Assembly (NCBI RefSeq): GCF_018588885.1
Contig: NZ_JAFFIW010000010.1
Location: 1 to 64,000, forward strand
Reading direction: 5' to 3'
DNA length: 64,000 nucleotides
Source: Mesorhizobium sp. dw_380
GTDB lineage: Bacteria > Pseudomonadota > Alphaproteobacteria > Rhizobiales > Rhizobiaceae
In this document: piece after piece, positions 34,717 to 43,661 of the stretch
Layout of the letters: the number at the start of each line of letters is the position of its first letter
How positions within the stretch are numbered: the first letter of the stretch is position 1
Translations under genes and position numbers: made by a program
Notes under the pieces: generated by a model
Told to the model about the DNA's origin: nothing
Database searches by the model: none
What the model saw: the letters and a program-made list of their open reading frames with translations, nothing else

Positions 34717-35337
34717 ATGGCCTCCGCAGCTCTTTTCGATCTTCTCCCCGATTTCGGCACGCGCACCCCGCGCGTCAGCCAGCCTCAGGCCGCGTCCGAG
34801 CGCAGGCCGGAAACATCCGCACCGCAGGCCGACATCGGCACGCTGATCGCCGAGGCCGTTGCCCAGGCGGAGGCAACGCTCGCGGAACGGCTTTCGGCAG
34901 CCCATGACGCGGCGCTGGAAGCAGAGCGCCAGGCCCATGCCGAGGAAGCAAAGGCTTTTCTCGAGAGCTTCGGCGGCGACATCGGCAAGGCGGTGTCGCA
35001 GCACATCGATGCCATGGAGACGCGCGTGACGGACCTTGTCGCCGCCACGGTCGCCCGCATCATCGGCGGCGTTGTCAGCGACGATCTGCAGAAGCACTCG
35101 CTTGAAGCGCTTGCCGGCGCGGTTCGCGAAGCTGTCGGCGATGGCGAAGCGGTGCGCATCGCCGTGCGCGGGCCGCTGTCGCTGTTCGAAACGCTGAAGG
35201 CATCGCTCGGGCCACGCGCCGCAAATCTCGACTTCATCGAGGCGCCCGGCTTCGACCTGACGGTGACCATCGACGAGGCCGTGTTCGAGACGCGCATGGC
35301 CGAATGGTCGGCAACGCTTTCCGAGGTCCTGTCATGA
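34717..35337 (+). CDS. FliH-like export-ATPase regulator (candidate)
   Basis: 206 aa cytoplasmic protein. Residues ~40-90 form an Ala/Glu/Gln-rich helix (LIAEAVAQAEATLAERLSAA, then HAEEAKAFLESFGGDI), followed by a globular part (VTDLVAATVARIIGG; ALAGAVREAVGDGEAVRIAV; SLFETLKASL) resembling the C-terminal domain of FliH and V/A-ATPase E subunits. It sits between fliF and motB, overlapping motB by four bases. fliH usually lies near fliF, fliG and fliI, and no other fliH candidate occurs in the window. Called from layout and fold pattern, not from strong sequence identity. Confidence 0.6.
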   Translation: MASAALFDLLPDFGTRTPRVSQPQAASERRPETSAPQADIGTLIAEAVAQAEATLAERLSAAHDAALEAERQAHAEEAKAFLESFGGDIGKAVSQHIDAMETRVTDLVAATVARIIGGVVSDDLQKHSLEALAGAVREAVGDGEAVRIAVRGPLSLFETLKASLGPRAANLDFIEAPGFDLTVTIDEAVFETRMAEWSATLSEVLS

Positions 35338-36686
35338 GCGTCGCCGACGCCGATCATGGCAGGCACGAGATCATCATCGTGCGGCGGGGTCATGACGACC
35401 ACGACGAAGCCCATCATGGCGGCGTCTGGAAGATCGCCTTCGCCGACTTCATGACCGCGATGATGTGCTTCTTCCTGGTCATGTGGCTGATCAACGCCGC
35501 CAATGAACAGACCAAGGCGGCCGTCGCGAGCTACTTCAACCCGGTCAAACTGGTCGACCGCACGTCGAGCCGCAAGGGCCTGGAGGATATCGGCGACGGG
35601 CCGCGCGCGGTCGGGCTGACGGCCGACGACCCGCAGGAGGCGACGACAAAATCCGGACAGAATGGCATCGGCGCCGCAGGCTCATCCAACCGCAAGCAGG
35701 ACAAGCAGGAGCCGAAGCAGGCTGAGCAGTCCGACGAGCATCTCTTCGCCGATCCCTACGCCGTGCTCTCGGAAATCGCCACCGACACCGGCGTCATGCA
35801 GAATGTCAGCCAGAAGGGCGACGGCGGCGCGCAGGCTGCCGGCCCGGCGACCGGCGCCTCGGGTGGCGCCTCCTACCGCGATCCGTTCGAGCCGGATTTC
35901 TGGTCGCAGCAGGTGGCAGCGCCCGGTGCCGAGGCAAGTGCCCAGCGCCCCAGGATCGAGGGCGACCCGGTCAAGCCCGGCGACAAGGCCGCCGAGACGC
36001 AGGTCGCCAAGATCAAGGCCGTGCCACCGGCGCCGCCCGTCAAGGACGCACCGCTCGAACCCCTGGCAAAGGATGGCAAGATCGCCACGGCCGCAGCCAA
36101 GGCCGGTGACGCCAAGCCCAGCGAGGCCAAACCCGAAGACAGCAAGGCCGCAGCCAAGGCGGAAGCCTCCGCGGCACAGGAGGCTGCAAAGCCTGAAGCC
36201 GCGGAAAAGCCGCCGACCGCCGTTGCGCTGAAGGCGGCGGCCGACGTCAAGCGGCAGCTGGCCGATGCCTTCAAACCCGGCGACAAGCTGCATGACGGCG
36301 TCTCGGTCGAAGCCACCGACAAGGGCGTCGTCATCTCGATTACCGATCAGCTCGACTTCGGCATGTTCGAAGTCGGATCGGCGGTGCCGAGCCGCGAACT
36401 GGTGCTGGCGATGGAAAAGATCGGCCGCATCGTCAACGGCCAGAAGGGCACCATCAGCATCAACGGCCACACCGATGCACGGCCCTTCCGCAGCGCCGGC
36501 TACGACAATTGGCGGCTGTCGACGGCGCGTGCGCATTCCGCCTACTACATGCTCGTGCGCGGCGGCGTCGACGAGCGCCGCATCACCGAGGTCGCCGGCT
36601 TCGCCGACCGTCAGCCGAAGGATCCGGCCGATCCGATGTCGGCGGTCAACCGCCGCATCGAGATCCTTGTGGCGACCGGCGGATGA
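35334..36686 (+). CDS. motB: Flagellar stator protein MotB
   Basis: 450 aa, much longer than enteric MotB (~308). N-terminal cytoplasmic His/Asp-rich segment, then one span with the proton-carrying Asp: WKIAFADFMTAMMCFFLVMWL. A ~200-residue Ala/Lys/Pro-rich periplasmic linker separates it from the C-terminal OmpA-like peptidoglycan-binding domain (ISINGHTDARPFRSAGYDNW, then SAVNRRIEILV). The long linker is typical of rhizobial MotB, which works with the periplasmic protein MotC. Start overlaps the FliH-like gene. Confidence 0.95.
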   Translation: MSVADADHGRHEIIIVRRGHDDHDEAHHGGVWKIAFADFMTAMMCFFLVMWLINAANEQTKAAVASYFNPVKLVDRTSSRKGLEDIGDGPRAVGLTADDPQEATTKSGQNGIGAAGSSNRKQDKQEPKQAEQSDEHLFADPYAVLSEIATDTGVMQNVSQKGDGGAQAAGPATGASGGASYRDPFEPDFWSQQVAAPGAEASAQRPRIEGDPVKPGDKAAETQVAKIKAVPPAPPVKDAPLEPLAKDGKIATAAAKAGDAKPSEAKPEDSKAAAKAEASAAQEAAKPEAAEKPPTAVALKAAADVKRQLADAFKPGDKLHDGVSVEATDKGVVISITDQLDFGMFEVGSAVPSRELVLAMEKIGRIVNGQKGTISINGHTDARPFRSAGYDNWRLSTARAHSAYYMLVRGGVDERRITEVAGFADRQPKDPADPMSAVNRRIEILVATGG

Positions 36687-38059
36687 ACCGGGCGGCCGTC
36701 ACCAGCCGGCTGATGGGCCTGTTGCTGCTGGCAGCCGGGTATCCGTCGGCCGGCTTTGCCCAGGACACGCTGCAGCCTTACCAGCTGGTTCGCTCGCTGC
36801 AACTCGTCCAGGACCGCATTGCCACCGGCGATCACGCGGCACTGCCGATGCAGGCCAAGCTGCTTGAGATGACCGATGCGCGCCTGCGCGAAGCGGACGC
36901 GCAGGATTTCAAGGACCCCCGGAATTTTCGGGCACTGCTGGTCTACGGCATGAGCGGCGGCAATCCGGTGACCGTCGAGGCGGCCGTGTCGCGCGCCGCC
37001 ACCGATCCTGGGAACCTGGCCATCGCCAAGGGTGTGATCGACTATCTGAACGGCCGGCCCGGCGACGCGATCGAAGCCCTGAGGCCGATCGATCCGATGG
37101 CGCTGCCTGGCGATGTCGGCGCATTCCTTGCCCTGGTCAAAGGGTCGCTGCTTGCCGGGGATCAACCGGCGACGGCACTCACGCTGCTCGACGAAGCCAA
37201 GCTGCTCAGCCCCGGCACACTGGTCGAGGAAGCGGCCCTGCGGCGCTCGGTCGGCATCGCCGTGGCGCAAGGCGACGCGGCACGGTTCGCGCTTGCCTCC
37301 ACCCAATATGTCGAGCGCTATCTCTATTCGCCCTATGCCAGCCAGTTCGCCGATTCCTTCGTCTCCGGAGTCATCGCGCTGCACATGTCGATCAGCCAGG
37401 ACAAGCTGGCCGACATCACCTCGATGATGGATCCTGAGCGCGAGACGGTGATTTATCTGCGCATCGCCCGCCGTGCCGCGATCGACGGCCTCAGCGAATT
37501 GTCGGCCTTCGCATCGGCACGGGCCGAGCATGACCGCGACGGCAACACCATTCAGGGCGATCCGCGCGCGCTGCTCTATTCCAGTCTGTCCACCGTGACC
37601 TCGGACACGATCGAGGACGTGCGCAGCAAGCTCGGCAGGATCGACCGCAGCAGGCTGTCGGACGGTGACCGTGCCCTGCTCGACGCCGCCCAGGCCATCG
37701 CCGGCGAAGTGGTGGCGCCGCCCGCTTCCCTTCCAGCCGCAAGTCCGACGCCTTCGGCCGTGGCACCCCAGCCCGAATCCGAGGTCGCCACCGCGCAGGC
37801 TGCTGATGCTGCTGGATTGCCGCCCGTAGAGGGTGCTGTCTCCGAACAGCCCGCAGTCGCGTCAGCCGGCGGAACGGCGGTAGCCGCGCCGGCTTCGCCG
37901 GCCCCGGTATCTGCCACCGATTCAGCAACGGTCCTGCCGGCATCGGCGACGGCCACCCCTGCCGGTCCCGACATGAACGACCCGACCGACGCCGCCATGA
38001 TGAAAACCCGTCGACAGCTCGACCTGATCGACCAGATGCTTGGAGCCGCCCCGAAATGA
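36683..38059 (+). CDS. motC: Periplasmic chemotaxis/motility protein MotC
   Basis: 458 aa. A signal peptide (RLMGLLLLAAGYPSAGFAQD) precedes an all-helical body (e.g. LVRSLQLVQDRIATGDHAALP; FALASTQYVERYLYSPYASQFADSF) and a Pro/Ala/Ser-rich C-terminal third, ending QLDLIDQMLGAAPK. In S. meliloti MotC binds the MotB periplasmic part and is needed for rotation; its proposed chaperone MotE is encoded at 27.8 kb. Overlaps motB and fliK by four bases each. Confidence 0.92.
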   Translation: MNRAAVTSRLMGLLLLAAGYPSAGFAQDTLQPYQLVRSLQLVQDRIATGDHAALPMQAKLLEMTDARLREADAQDFKDPRNFRALLVYGMSGGNPVTVEAAVSRAATDPGNLAIAKGVIDYLNGRPGDAIEALRPIDPMALPGDVGAFLALVKGSLLAGDQPATALTLLDEAKLLSPGTLVEEAALRRSVGIAVAQGDAARFALASTQYVERYLYSPYASQFADSFVSGVIALHMSISQDKLADITSMMDPERETVIYLRIARRAAIDGLSELSAFASARAEHDRDGNTIQGDPRALLYSSLSTVTSDTIEDVRSKLGRIDRSRLSDGDRALLDAAQAIAGEVVAPPASLPAASPTPSAVAPQPESEVATAQAADAAGLPPVEGAVSEQPAVASAGGTAVAAPASPAPVSATDSATVLPASATATPAGPDMNDPTDAAMMKTRRQLDLIDQMLGAAPK

Positions 38060-39429
38060 CCCCCAGCCTCGGCCCGGCCCTGCCAGGATTTACCGCCGCG
38101 CGTACGGCGGAGCTGCCGGCCGCGCCCGGAAAGAACGATGATTCCGGTTTCGGCGAGATGGTGCATGGCGGCGCAAGCAAGGCCCACCCGGAAAAGCAAT
38201 CGGCGACCGAGGCCGGGCCCCGCGATCCGCGCTGGAGCAAGCTTGCCGCTGGCCTTGCGGCACAGGCAGGCGAGGACGAACCGATGCCGGCCGGCAAGGT
38301 AAGGACCGCACCGACCGGATCCGCGAAATCCACGAAAGACGGCACGGACTTTGGGGCGGACAAGGACGCCGACACCGAAATGCCGGCGACCGATGCCGGA
38401 GCAACGCCGCTCGACGACCATCTGCCGCTACTGATCGCGTTTCATGACCTGCGCCATTTCTCGACATCGGCCAATTCAGCCGACGCAAGCGAAACCGGAC
38501 AGCAACCTGCACTCGACGGGCGGCTCCTGCCGAAGGCCTATCGTGCGACATCCGCCGCCGGGCATGATGACCCCGAACCCATGTCGAAGCCTGAGCGGGC
38601 GTCGCTCGTCGACGGACCGCTGACCAAGCTCGATGTCCAGTCCGTCCGCGATGCCGGCGCTGGCGCGTCGCGGCGTGACAATGCGATCGCTGCCGGCCCG
38701 TTGCCGGAGACGGCGACCGCCGAGGTGCCGGGCGTGAAGCCGAAGCATGCGGCGCCGCAATTGAAGTCGATCGCCGACGTTCAGTCTTCGTTGCGGTCCG
38801 AGTCAGGAAAACAGCTCCCTGCGTCGGCGCGCATCGACGTGGTTTCGGAGCGCAGCTTCCCTGCTCCGCCGCAGGCTCCGATGAGCCAGGCAGCGCTCAA
38901 CGTGATCAATGCCGTGGCGGCCGATGGAGGCCCCCACCAGGCGCTTTCAACGGCCTCGTCGACCGCCCAACTCGCCGGCCCTGTTGCCGTTCCGACACAT
39001 GTGCTGAAGATCGAACTTCACCCGGCCGAACTGGGCATGGTCACGGCCCATCTTCGCCTCTCCGGAGAACAACTTTCGATTGAACTGAAGCCCGAAACGC
39101 ACGACGCCTACCGCCGGCTTTCCGGTGACAGCGAGGCGATCGTCAAGTCGTTGCGCGGGCTCGGTTTCGAGGTTGATAAGGTCACCATCATGCAACCATC
39201 AGTTGCAGTACCGGCTACAACCAGGGCCGATGCAACCGCCTCTCTCGCCGCCGCGCCTGGCCGCGACCAGCCGTCCTTTCAGCCCGGAAATTCCGGCGGC
39301 GGAAACAGCGGAGCCGGCGGCCAGCAACCGGGCCAGCAGTCCGCAAGAGGTAACCATGATGACGTGCAGGACTACGGCCGCGCCACTTCGCCTTCTCGCG
39401 AGCGCGCTGGCGGCGATATGTTTATCTAG
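38056..39429 (+). CDS. fliK: Hook-length control protein FliK (called MotD in rhizobia)
   Basis: 457 aa. Low-complexity, Ala/Pro/Asp-rich N-terminal two thirds with little predicted fold, then the Flg_hook domain: HVLKIELHPAELGMVTAHLR, LSGEQLSIELKPETHDAYRR and LRGLGFEVDKVTIM. S. meliloti MotD was reassigned as FliK, and it lies in the same motB-motC-motD order. The Gly/Gln/Ser-rich tail runs on past the start of the transglycosylase gene, sharing 74 bases with it in another frame. Confidence 0.88.
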   Translation: MTPSLGPALPGFTAARTAELPAAPGKNDDSGFGEMVHGGASKAHPEKQSATEAGPRDPRWSKLAAGLAAQAGEDEPMPAGKVRTAPTGSAKSTKDGTDFGADKDADTEMPATDAGATPLDDHLPLLIAFHDLRHFSTSANSADASETGQQPALDGRLLPKAYRATSAAGHDDPEPMSKPERASLVDGPLTKLDVQSVRDAGAGASRRDNAIAAGPLPETATAEVPGVKPKHAAPQLKSIADVQSSLRSESGKQLPASARIDVVSERSFPAPPQAPMSQAALNVINAVAADGGPHQALSTASSTAQLAGPVAVPTHVLKIELHPAELGMVTAHLRLSGEQLSIELKPETHDAYRRLSGDSEAIVKSLRGLGFEVDKVTIMQPSVAVPATTRADATASLAAAPGRDQPSFQPGNSGGGNSGAGGQQPGQQSARGNHDDVQDYGRATSPSRERAGGDMFI

Positions 39430-39946
39430 CCTCGCGAGTGGTGCCTCCGCCGCGACCAATCCCTGCGAGCCCGAGATCCTGCGTGCCGCCGACCGCTATG
39501 GCGTGCCCGCCGGCATCCTCTATGCCGTCGGCCTGACGGAAACCGGGAAGAAAGGCAGCCTTCAGCCCAACGCCTTGAATATAGAAGGAAAAGCGGTCTT
39601 TCCGAGGAGCCGGACCGAGGCGCTTGCCACATTCGCCAATGCGCAGCGCGAGGGCAAGACGCTGATCGATCTCGGCTGCATGCAGATCAACCATCACTAT
39701 CATTCCTCGCATTTTCGCAGCGTCGAGGACATGCTCGACCCGCGCCAGAACGTCGACTACGCGGCGCGTTTCCTGGCTAGTCTCCATGCCCGCCACGAAA
39801 CCTGGTCGATGGCGGTCGCCCGCTATAATGCCGGTCCCGACAACGACCCGGCGCAGAAGGTCTATGTCTGCAGGGTGATCGCCAACATGGTCGCCACCGG
39901 CTTCGGCAAATGGACCACCAACGCCCGCGCCTTCTGCAACCCATAA
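39356..39946 (+). CDS. Exported lytic transglycosylase (SLT domain), probably flagellar
   Basis: 196 aa. A signal peptide (PLRLLASALAAICLSSLASGASA) is followed by an SLT-type fold: ILRAADRYGVPAGILYAVGLTETGKKGSLQPNALN with the presumed catalytic Glu in TETG, then GCMQINHHYH and ARYNAG. Expected to cut peptidoglycan so the rod can pass; the FlgJ-like protein at 56.7 kb lacks a muramidase domain, so this enzyme is its likely partner. Two adjacent ATGs follow GAGG; the start lies inside the fliK 3' end. Confidence 0.88.
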   Translation: MMTCRTTAAPLRLLASALAAICLSSLASGASAATNPCEPEILRAADRYGVPAGILYAVGLTETGKKGSLQPNALNIEGKAVFPRSRTEALATFANAQREGKTLIDLGCMQINHHYHSSHFRSVEDMLDPRQNVDYAARFLASLHARHETWSMAVARYNAGPDNDPAQKVYVCRVIANMVATGFGKWTTNARAFCNP

Positions 39947-40168
39947 GCGTATTTTCCACTTCTAATAAACCAATCGCGCGGCTCCCGGGTTTCGGTTTCG
40001 ACTTCGTCAAGACTTGCCCCGCAAGCACATCTGGTCGCACGCTAATGCAACCGTTCCGATTCCAGACTCCCAAGAAACTAGTTACAAGAAATGATGGTTG
40101 TTCAGGATTCCCGCCAGCGGCTACGCCTTTCCCCACGGGGCAAATGAGCTGATTCGGAGGCGGGGCCG

Positions 40169-40837
40169 ATGATCGTGATCGTTGACGAGCGAGAGCTCGT
40201 AACTGAGGGATACAATTCACTTTTTGATCGCGAGGGCGTCGCCTGCGCGGGCTTCGCGCCAGGCGAATTCGGCGAGTGGGTCAACTCGGCCGCAGACACC
40301 GACCTGCGCTCGGTGCGGGCCTTCCTGATCGGCGACTGCCGTGACGGCGCCATCTCTCCGCGCCAGATCCGCGACCGCACCGGCGCTCCGGTCATTGCAC
40401 TCAGCGAGCAGCATTCGCTGGAAAACACGCTCCGGTTGTTCGAGAGCGGCGTCGACGACGTCATCCGCAAGCCCGTCCATATCAGAGAGATCCTGGCCCG
40501 CATCACCGCCATCCGCCGTCGCGCCCATGAGGATGTGGCCTACACCGAGATCGGCGCCATGCGCATCTTCATGGACGGCCGCGACCCCGAGATCGACGGC
40601 CAGCCGCTGCCCTTGCCGCGCCGCGAACGCCGCATCCTCGAATATCTGGCGAGCAACCGCGGCCGCCGCGTCACCAAGACCCAAGTCTTCAACGCCATCT
40701 ACGGCATCTTCGACGAAGAGGTCGAGGAGAACGTGGTGGAAAGCCACATCAGCAAATTGCGCAAGAAACTGCGCGAGAAGCTGGGCACCGACCCGATCGA
40801 TTCCAAGCGATTCCTCGGCTACCGGCTCGTGTTCTGA
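40169..40837 (+). CDS. rem: OmpR-type flagellar regulator Rem (FtcR orthologue)
   Basis: 222 aa. N-terminal receiver-like domain: acidic pair in MIVIVDERE, a possible phospho-acceptor Asp near residue 56 ([10 protein letters not shown]) and the conserved Lys in [10 protein letters not shown]. The C-terminal winged helix ([33 protein letters not shown], then [13 protein letters not shown]) is OmpR-like. No histidine kinase lies nearby, as expected for this orphan regulator. In S. meliloti Rem is activated by VisNR and drives flagellar class II genes; in Brucella FtcR does the same. GGAGG eight bases upstream fixes the start. The 222-base upstream gap is relatively AT-rich and lacks the shared flagellar box. 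Confidence 0.92.
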   Translation: MIVIVDERELVTEGYNSLFDREGVACAGFAPGEFGEWVNSAADTDLRSVRAFLIGDCRDGAISPRQIRDRTGAPVIALSEQHSLENTLRLFESGVDDVIRKPVHIREILARITAIRRRAHEDVAYTEIGAMRIFMDGRDPEIDGQPLPLPRRERRILEYLASNRGRRVTKTQVFNAIYGIFDEEVEENVVESHISKLRKKLREKLGTDPIDSKRFLGYRLVF

Positions 40838-40856
40838 TGCCGCGCCGCGCCAGCCT

Positions 40857-40880
40857 CGCGCAAGACAGGACGCGTAGCCT
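40857..40880 (+). promoter_or_regulatory. Shared flagellar operon box upstream of flgE
   Basis: CGCGCAAG (40857-40864), 10 bases, TAGCCT (40875-40880), 36 bases before the flgE ATG and 20 bases after the rem stop. It implies that flgE-fliQ is transcribed separately from rem. Confidence 0.7.
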
Positions 40881-40916
40881 CGCTGCCAGTGGCATGGATA
40901 TTGCGGAGACATCTCG

Positions 40917-42176
40917 ATGAGCCTCTACGGAATGATGCGGACCGGCGTTTCCGGCATGAACGCTCAGGCAAACCGCCTGTCGACAACCGCCGACAACATC
41001 GCCAACTCCGACACCACCGGCTACAAGCGGTCCTCCGCCGAATTTTCGACGTTGGTCATGCCCTCGACGGGCGGCGCCTATAATTCCGGCGGCGTCACCA
41101 CGACGATCCGGCAGGCGGTCAGCGATCCGGGCGTGCTTCAATACACGACCTCGGTCTCCGACCTCGCCGTCAGCGGCGATGGCTTCTTCGTCGTCCAGGA
41201 CCCCAGCGGCACGCCCTTCCTGACCCGCGCCGGCGCCTTCGTTCCTGATGCACAGGGCAGGCTGGTCAACGCGGCCGGCTTCCAGCTCATGGCCTACAGC
41301 TACGCCAACGGCGTGCCGGCGGCCACGGTGAACGGCTTCGACGGACTGGTTCCGGTCGTCATCTCCGACCAGGGAATGACCGCGACGCCAAGCACCCAGG
41401 GCACCTACACCGGCAATTTGCCCGCCGGTGCCACGCCGGTCGCGGCTGGCAGCCTGCCCTCCACCAACTCGGCAGGCGCGCAATACACCTCGAAATCCTC
41501 GATGGTCGCCTACGACAATCTCGGCAACAAGGTGCTGTGCGATGTCTATTTCACCAACACTGGCCCTGGCACGTGGGAGGTGTCGGTTTTCGACCAGTCA
41601 AAGGCTACACCTGGGACCTCGTTCCCCTACGCCGCCGGCGGCGCTCTGGGCTCGGCCAACCTGACCTTCGACACCACCACCGGCAAGCTGACCGGCGCCA
41701 CCACTGGCGTTACGTTTACCGTGCCGAACGGCGCCAGCCTCAATCTCGATCTGTCGAAGCTGACCCAGCTCGGCACCGGCTTCACGGTTTCCGATGCCCA
41801 GGTCAACGGCAATGCGCCGAGCACCATCGACAAGGTCCAGATCAGCAAGGACGGCACCATCTACGCGCAATACAAGGACGGCTCCACCAAGCCGCTCTAC
41901 AAGATCCCGCTGGCCGACGTGCAGAGTCCGGACCAGCTCAAGGCCCTGCCCGGCAACGTCTACGCGCAAGGCACCGAATCCGGCGCGGTCCGCGTCGGCT
42001 TTGCCAATGAAGGCAAGCTCGGCTCCATCATCTCCGGCGCGCTCGAGAATTCCAACGTCGATATCGCCGAGGAACTGACCAACATGATCGCGGCGCAGCG
42101 CAGCTACACGGCCAATTCGAAAGTCTTCCAGACCGGTTCCGACCTGATGGACGTCCTTGTCAACCTGAAGAGATAA
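40917..42176 (+). CDS. flgE: Flagellar hook protein FlgE
   Basis: 419 aa. Opening MSLYGMMRTGVSGMNAQANRLSTTADNIANSDTTGYKRSSAEF is diagnostic. The C-terminus SGALENSNVDIAEELTNMIAAQRSYTANSKVFQTGSDLMDVLVNLKR is canonical for FlgE. The Gly/Thr-rich centre is the exposed hook domain. First gene of flgE-flgK-flgL-flaF-flbT-flgD-fliQ. Confidence 0.96.
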   Translation: MSLYGMMRTGVSGMNAQANRLSTTADNIANSDTTGYKRSSAEFSTLVMPSTGGAYNSGGVTTTIRQAVSDPGVLQYTTSVSDLAVSGDGFFVVQDPSGTPFLTRAGAFVPDAQGRLVNAAGFQLMAYSYANGVPAATVNGFDGLVPVVISDQGMTATPSTQGTYTGNLPAGATPVAAGSLPSTNSAGAQYTSKSSMVAYDNLGNKVLCDVYFTNTGPGTWEVSVFDQSKATPGTSFPYAAGGALGSANLTFDTTTGKLTGATTGVTFTVPNGASLNLDLSKLTQLGTGFTVSDAQVNGNAPSTIDKVQISKDGTIYAQYKDGSTKPLYKIPLADVQSPDQLKALPGNVYAQGTESGAVRVGFANEGKLGSIISGALENSNVDIAEELTNMIAAQRSYTANSKVFQTGSDLMDVLVNLKR

Positions 42177-42203
42177 ACCGGGCATTGCCCGTGAAAGACC
42201 AGC

Positions 42204-43658
42204 ATGTCGCTATCTTCCGCATTGAGCATCGCCCAATCGGCGCTTCTGAACACCGCACGGCAGACCAGCGTTGTCACGCGCAATATCTCCGACGCCTCCA
42301 ATCCGGACTATGCGCGCCGCATCGCCCTCGTCACCAGCACGGCGCCCGGCGCGCGTTCGGTTGACATCCAGCGCATCACCAACGACCTGCTCTTCCGGCA
42401 GAACCTCGGCGCCCTCTCGGCGTATAGCGGCCAGAACGCGCTTTACAGCGGCATGGATCAGCTGGACGTTTCGGTCAATGGCGTCGACAATGCGTCCTCG
42501 CCCTCGACCGCGATCGGCAATCTGCAGCAGGCGCTGCAGCTCTACGCCACTTCGCCCTCCAACCAGAATCTCGGCTCCAGCGTCATCGACGCGGCCAAGC
42601 AGGTCGTGCGCTCCCTGAATGAAGGCTCCCAGGCCATTCAGGATTTCCGCACCCAGACCGATGGCCAGATCGACACGGCGGTCAAGGATCTCAACTCGCT
42701 GCTCAGCCAGTTCCAGGACGCCAACCAGGCGGTCATTTCCGGAACCCGTTCCGGCACCGATGTTTCCGATGCGCTCGACCAGCGCGACGCGCTGCTGAAG
42801 AAGATCGCGGACTATGTTCCGGTATCGACCTTCACGCGCGGCGACAATGACATGGTCATCACCACGGGTGACGGCACCACGCTGTTCGAGACGATACCGC
42901 GCACGGTGAGCTTCACGCCGTCGGCCGGCTATGCCGCCGGAGCCGCCGGCAACACCGTCTATATCGACAACGTGCCGGTTTCGGCGGGAGCCGGCGGCAA
43001 CACCAGCGCCAGCGGCAAGCTTGCCGGCCTGCTGCAGCTGCGCGACGGCGTCGCCTCGACCATGCAGAGCCAGCTCGACGAGACCGCGCGCGGCCTGATC
43101 ACGGCCTTTGCCGAGACCGCGCCGTCGATGCCCAACGCCGCCGGACTGTTCACCTGGTCCGGCGCGCCGGCTGTGCCAGCCGCGGGCACGCTGGTCAATG
43201 GCCTAGCCGGCACGATCAGCATCAATGCGGCGATGGATCCGAGTGCTGGCGGCAATCCGACATTGCTGCGCGACGGCGGCACCAACGGCGCTGCCTACAT
43301 CGCCAACACCAGTGGCGGGGCTTCCTATTCCAGTCTTCTGATCGCCTATGGCGACCGGCTCGACCAGCCGATGACGTTCGATCCCGCCGCCGGGATTTCG
43401 GCCACATCAAGCGTCTCCGACTACGCCGCCAATTCGATCGGCTGGCTCCAGGGCATGCGCCAGCAGGCCTCCACCGCCGCCGATGCCAAGCAAGCGCTGG
43501 CACAGCGCAGCGCAGAGGCCCTGTCCAATGCGACCGGCGTCAATGTCGACCAGGAAATGTCGCTGATGCTCGATCTCGAGCATACCTATCAGGCATCGGC
43601 CCGGATGATGAAGACCGTCGACGATATGATGACGGCCCTGTTGAACGCGGTGGGATAA
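42204..43658 (+). CDS. flgK: Hook-filament junction protein FlgK
   Basis: 484 aa. N-terminus LSSALSIAQSALLNTARQTSVVTRNISDASNPDYARR and C-terminus VDQEMSLMLDLEHTYQASARMMKTVDDMMTALLNAVG fit FlgK (HAP1). Central segment SLLSQFQDANQAVISG plus LDQRDALLKKIADYV is typical. 27 bases after flgE. Confidence 0.94.
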   Translation: MSLSSALSIAQSALLNTARQTSVVTRNISDASNPDYARRIALVTSTAPGARSVDIQRITNDLLFRQNLGALSAYSGQNALYSGMDQLDVSVNGVDNASSPSTAIGNLQQALQLYATSPSNQNLGSSVIDAAKQVVRSLNEGSQAIQDFRTQTDGQIDTAVKDLNSLLSQFQDANQAVISGTRSGTDVSDALDQRDALLKKIADYVPVSTFTRGDNDMVITTGDGTTLFETIPRTVSFTPSAGYAAGAAGNTVYIDNVPVSAGAGGNTSASGKLAGLLQLRDGVASTMQSQLDETARGLITAFAETAPSMPNAAGLFTWSGAPAVPAAGTLVNGLAGTISINAAMDPSAGGNPTLLRDGGTNGAAYIANTSGGASYSSLLIAYGDRLDQPMTFDPAAGISATSSVSDYAANSIGWLQGMRQQASTAADAKQALAQRSAEALSNATGVNVDQEMSLMLDLEHTYQASARMMKTVDDMMTALLNAVG

Positions 43659-43661
43659 TCC

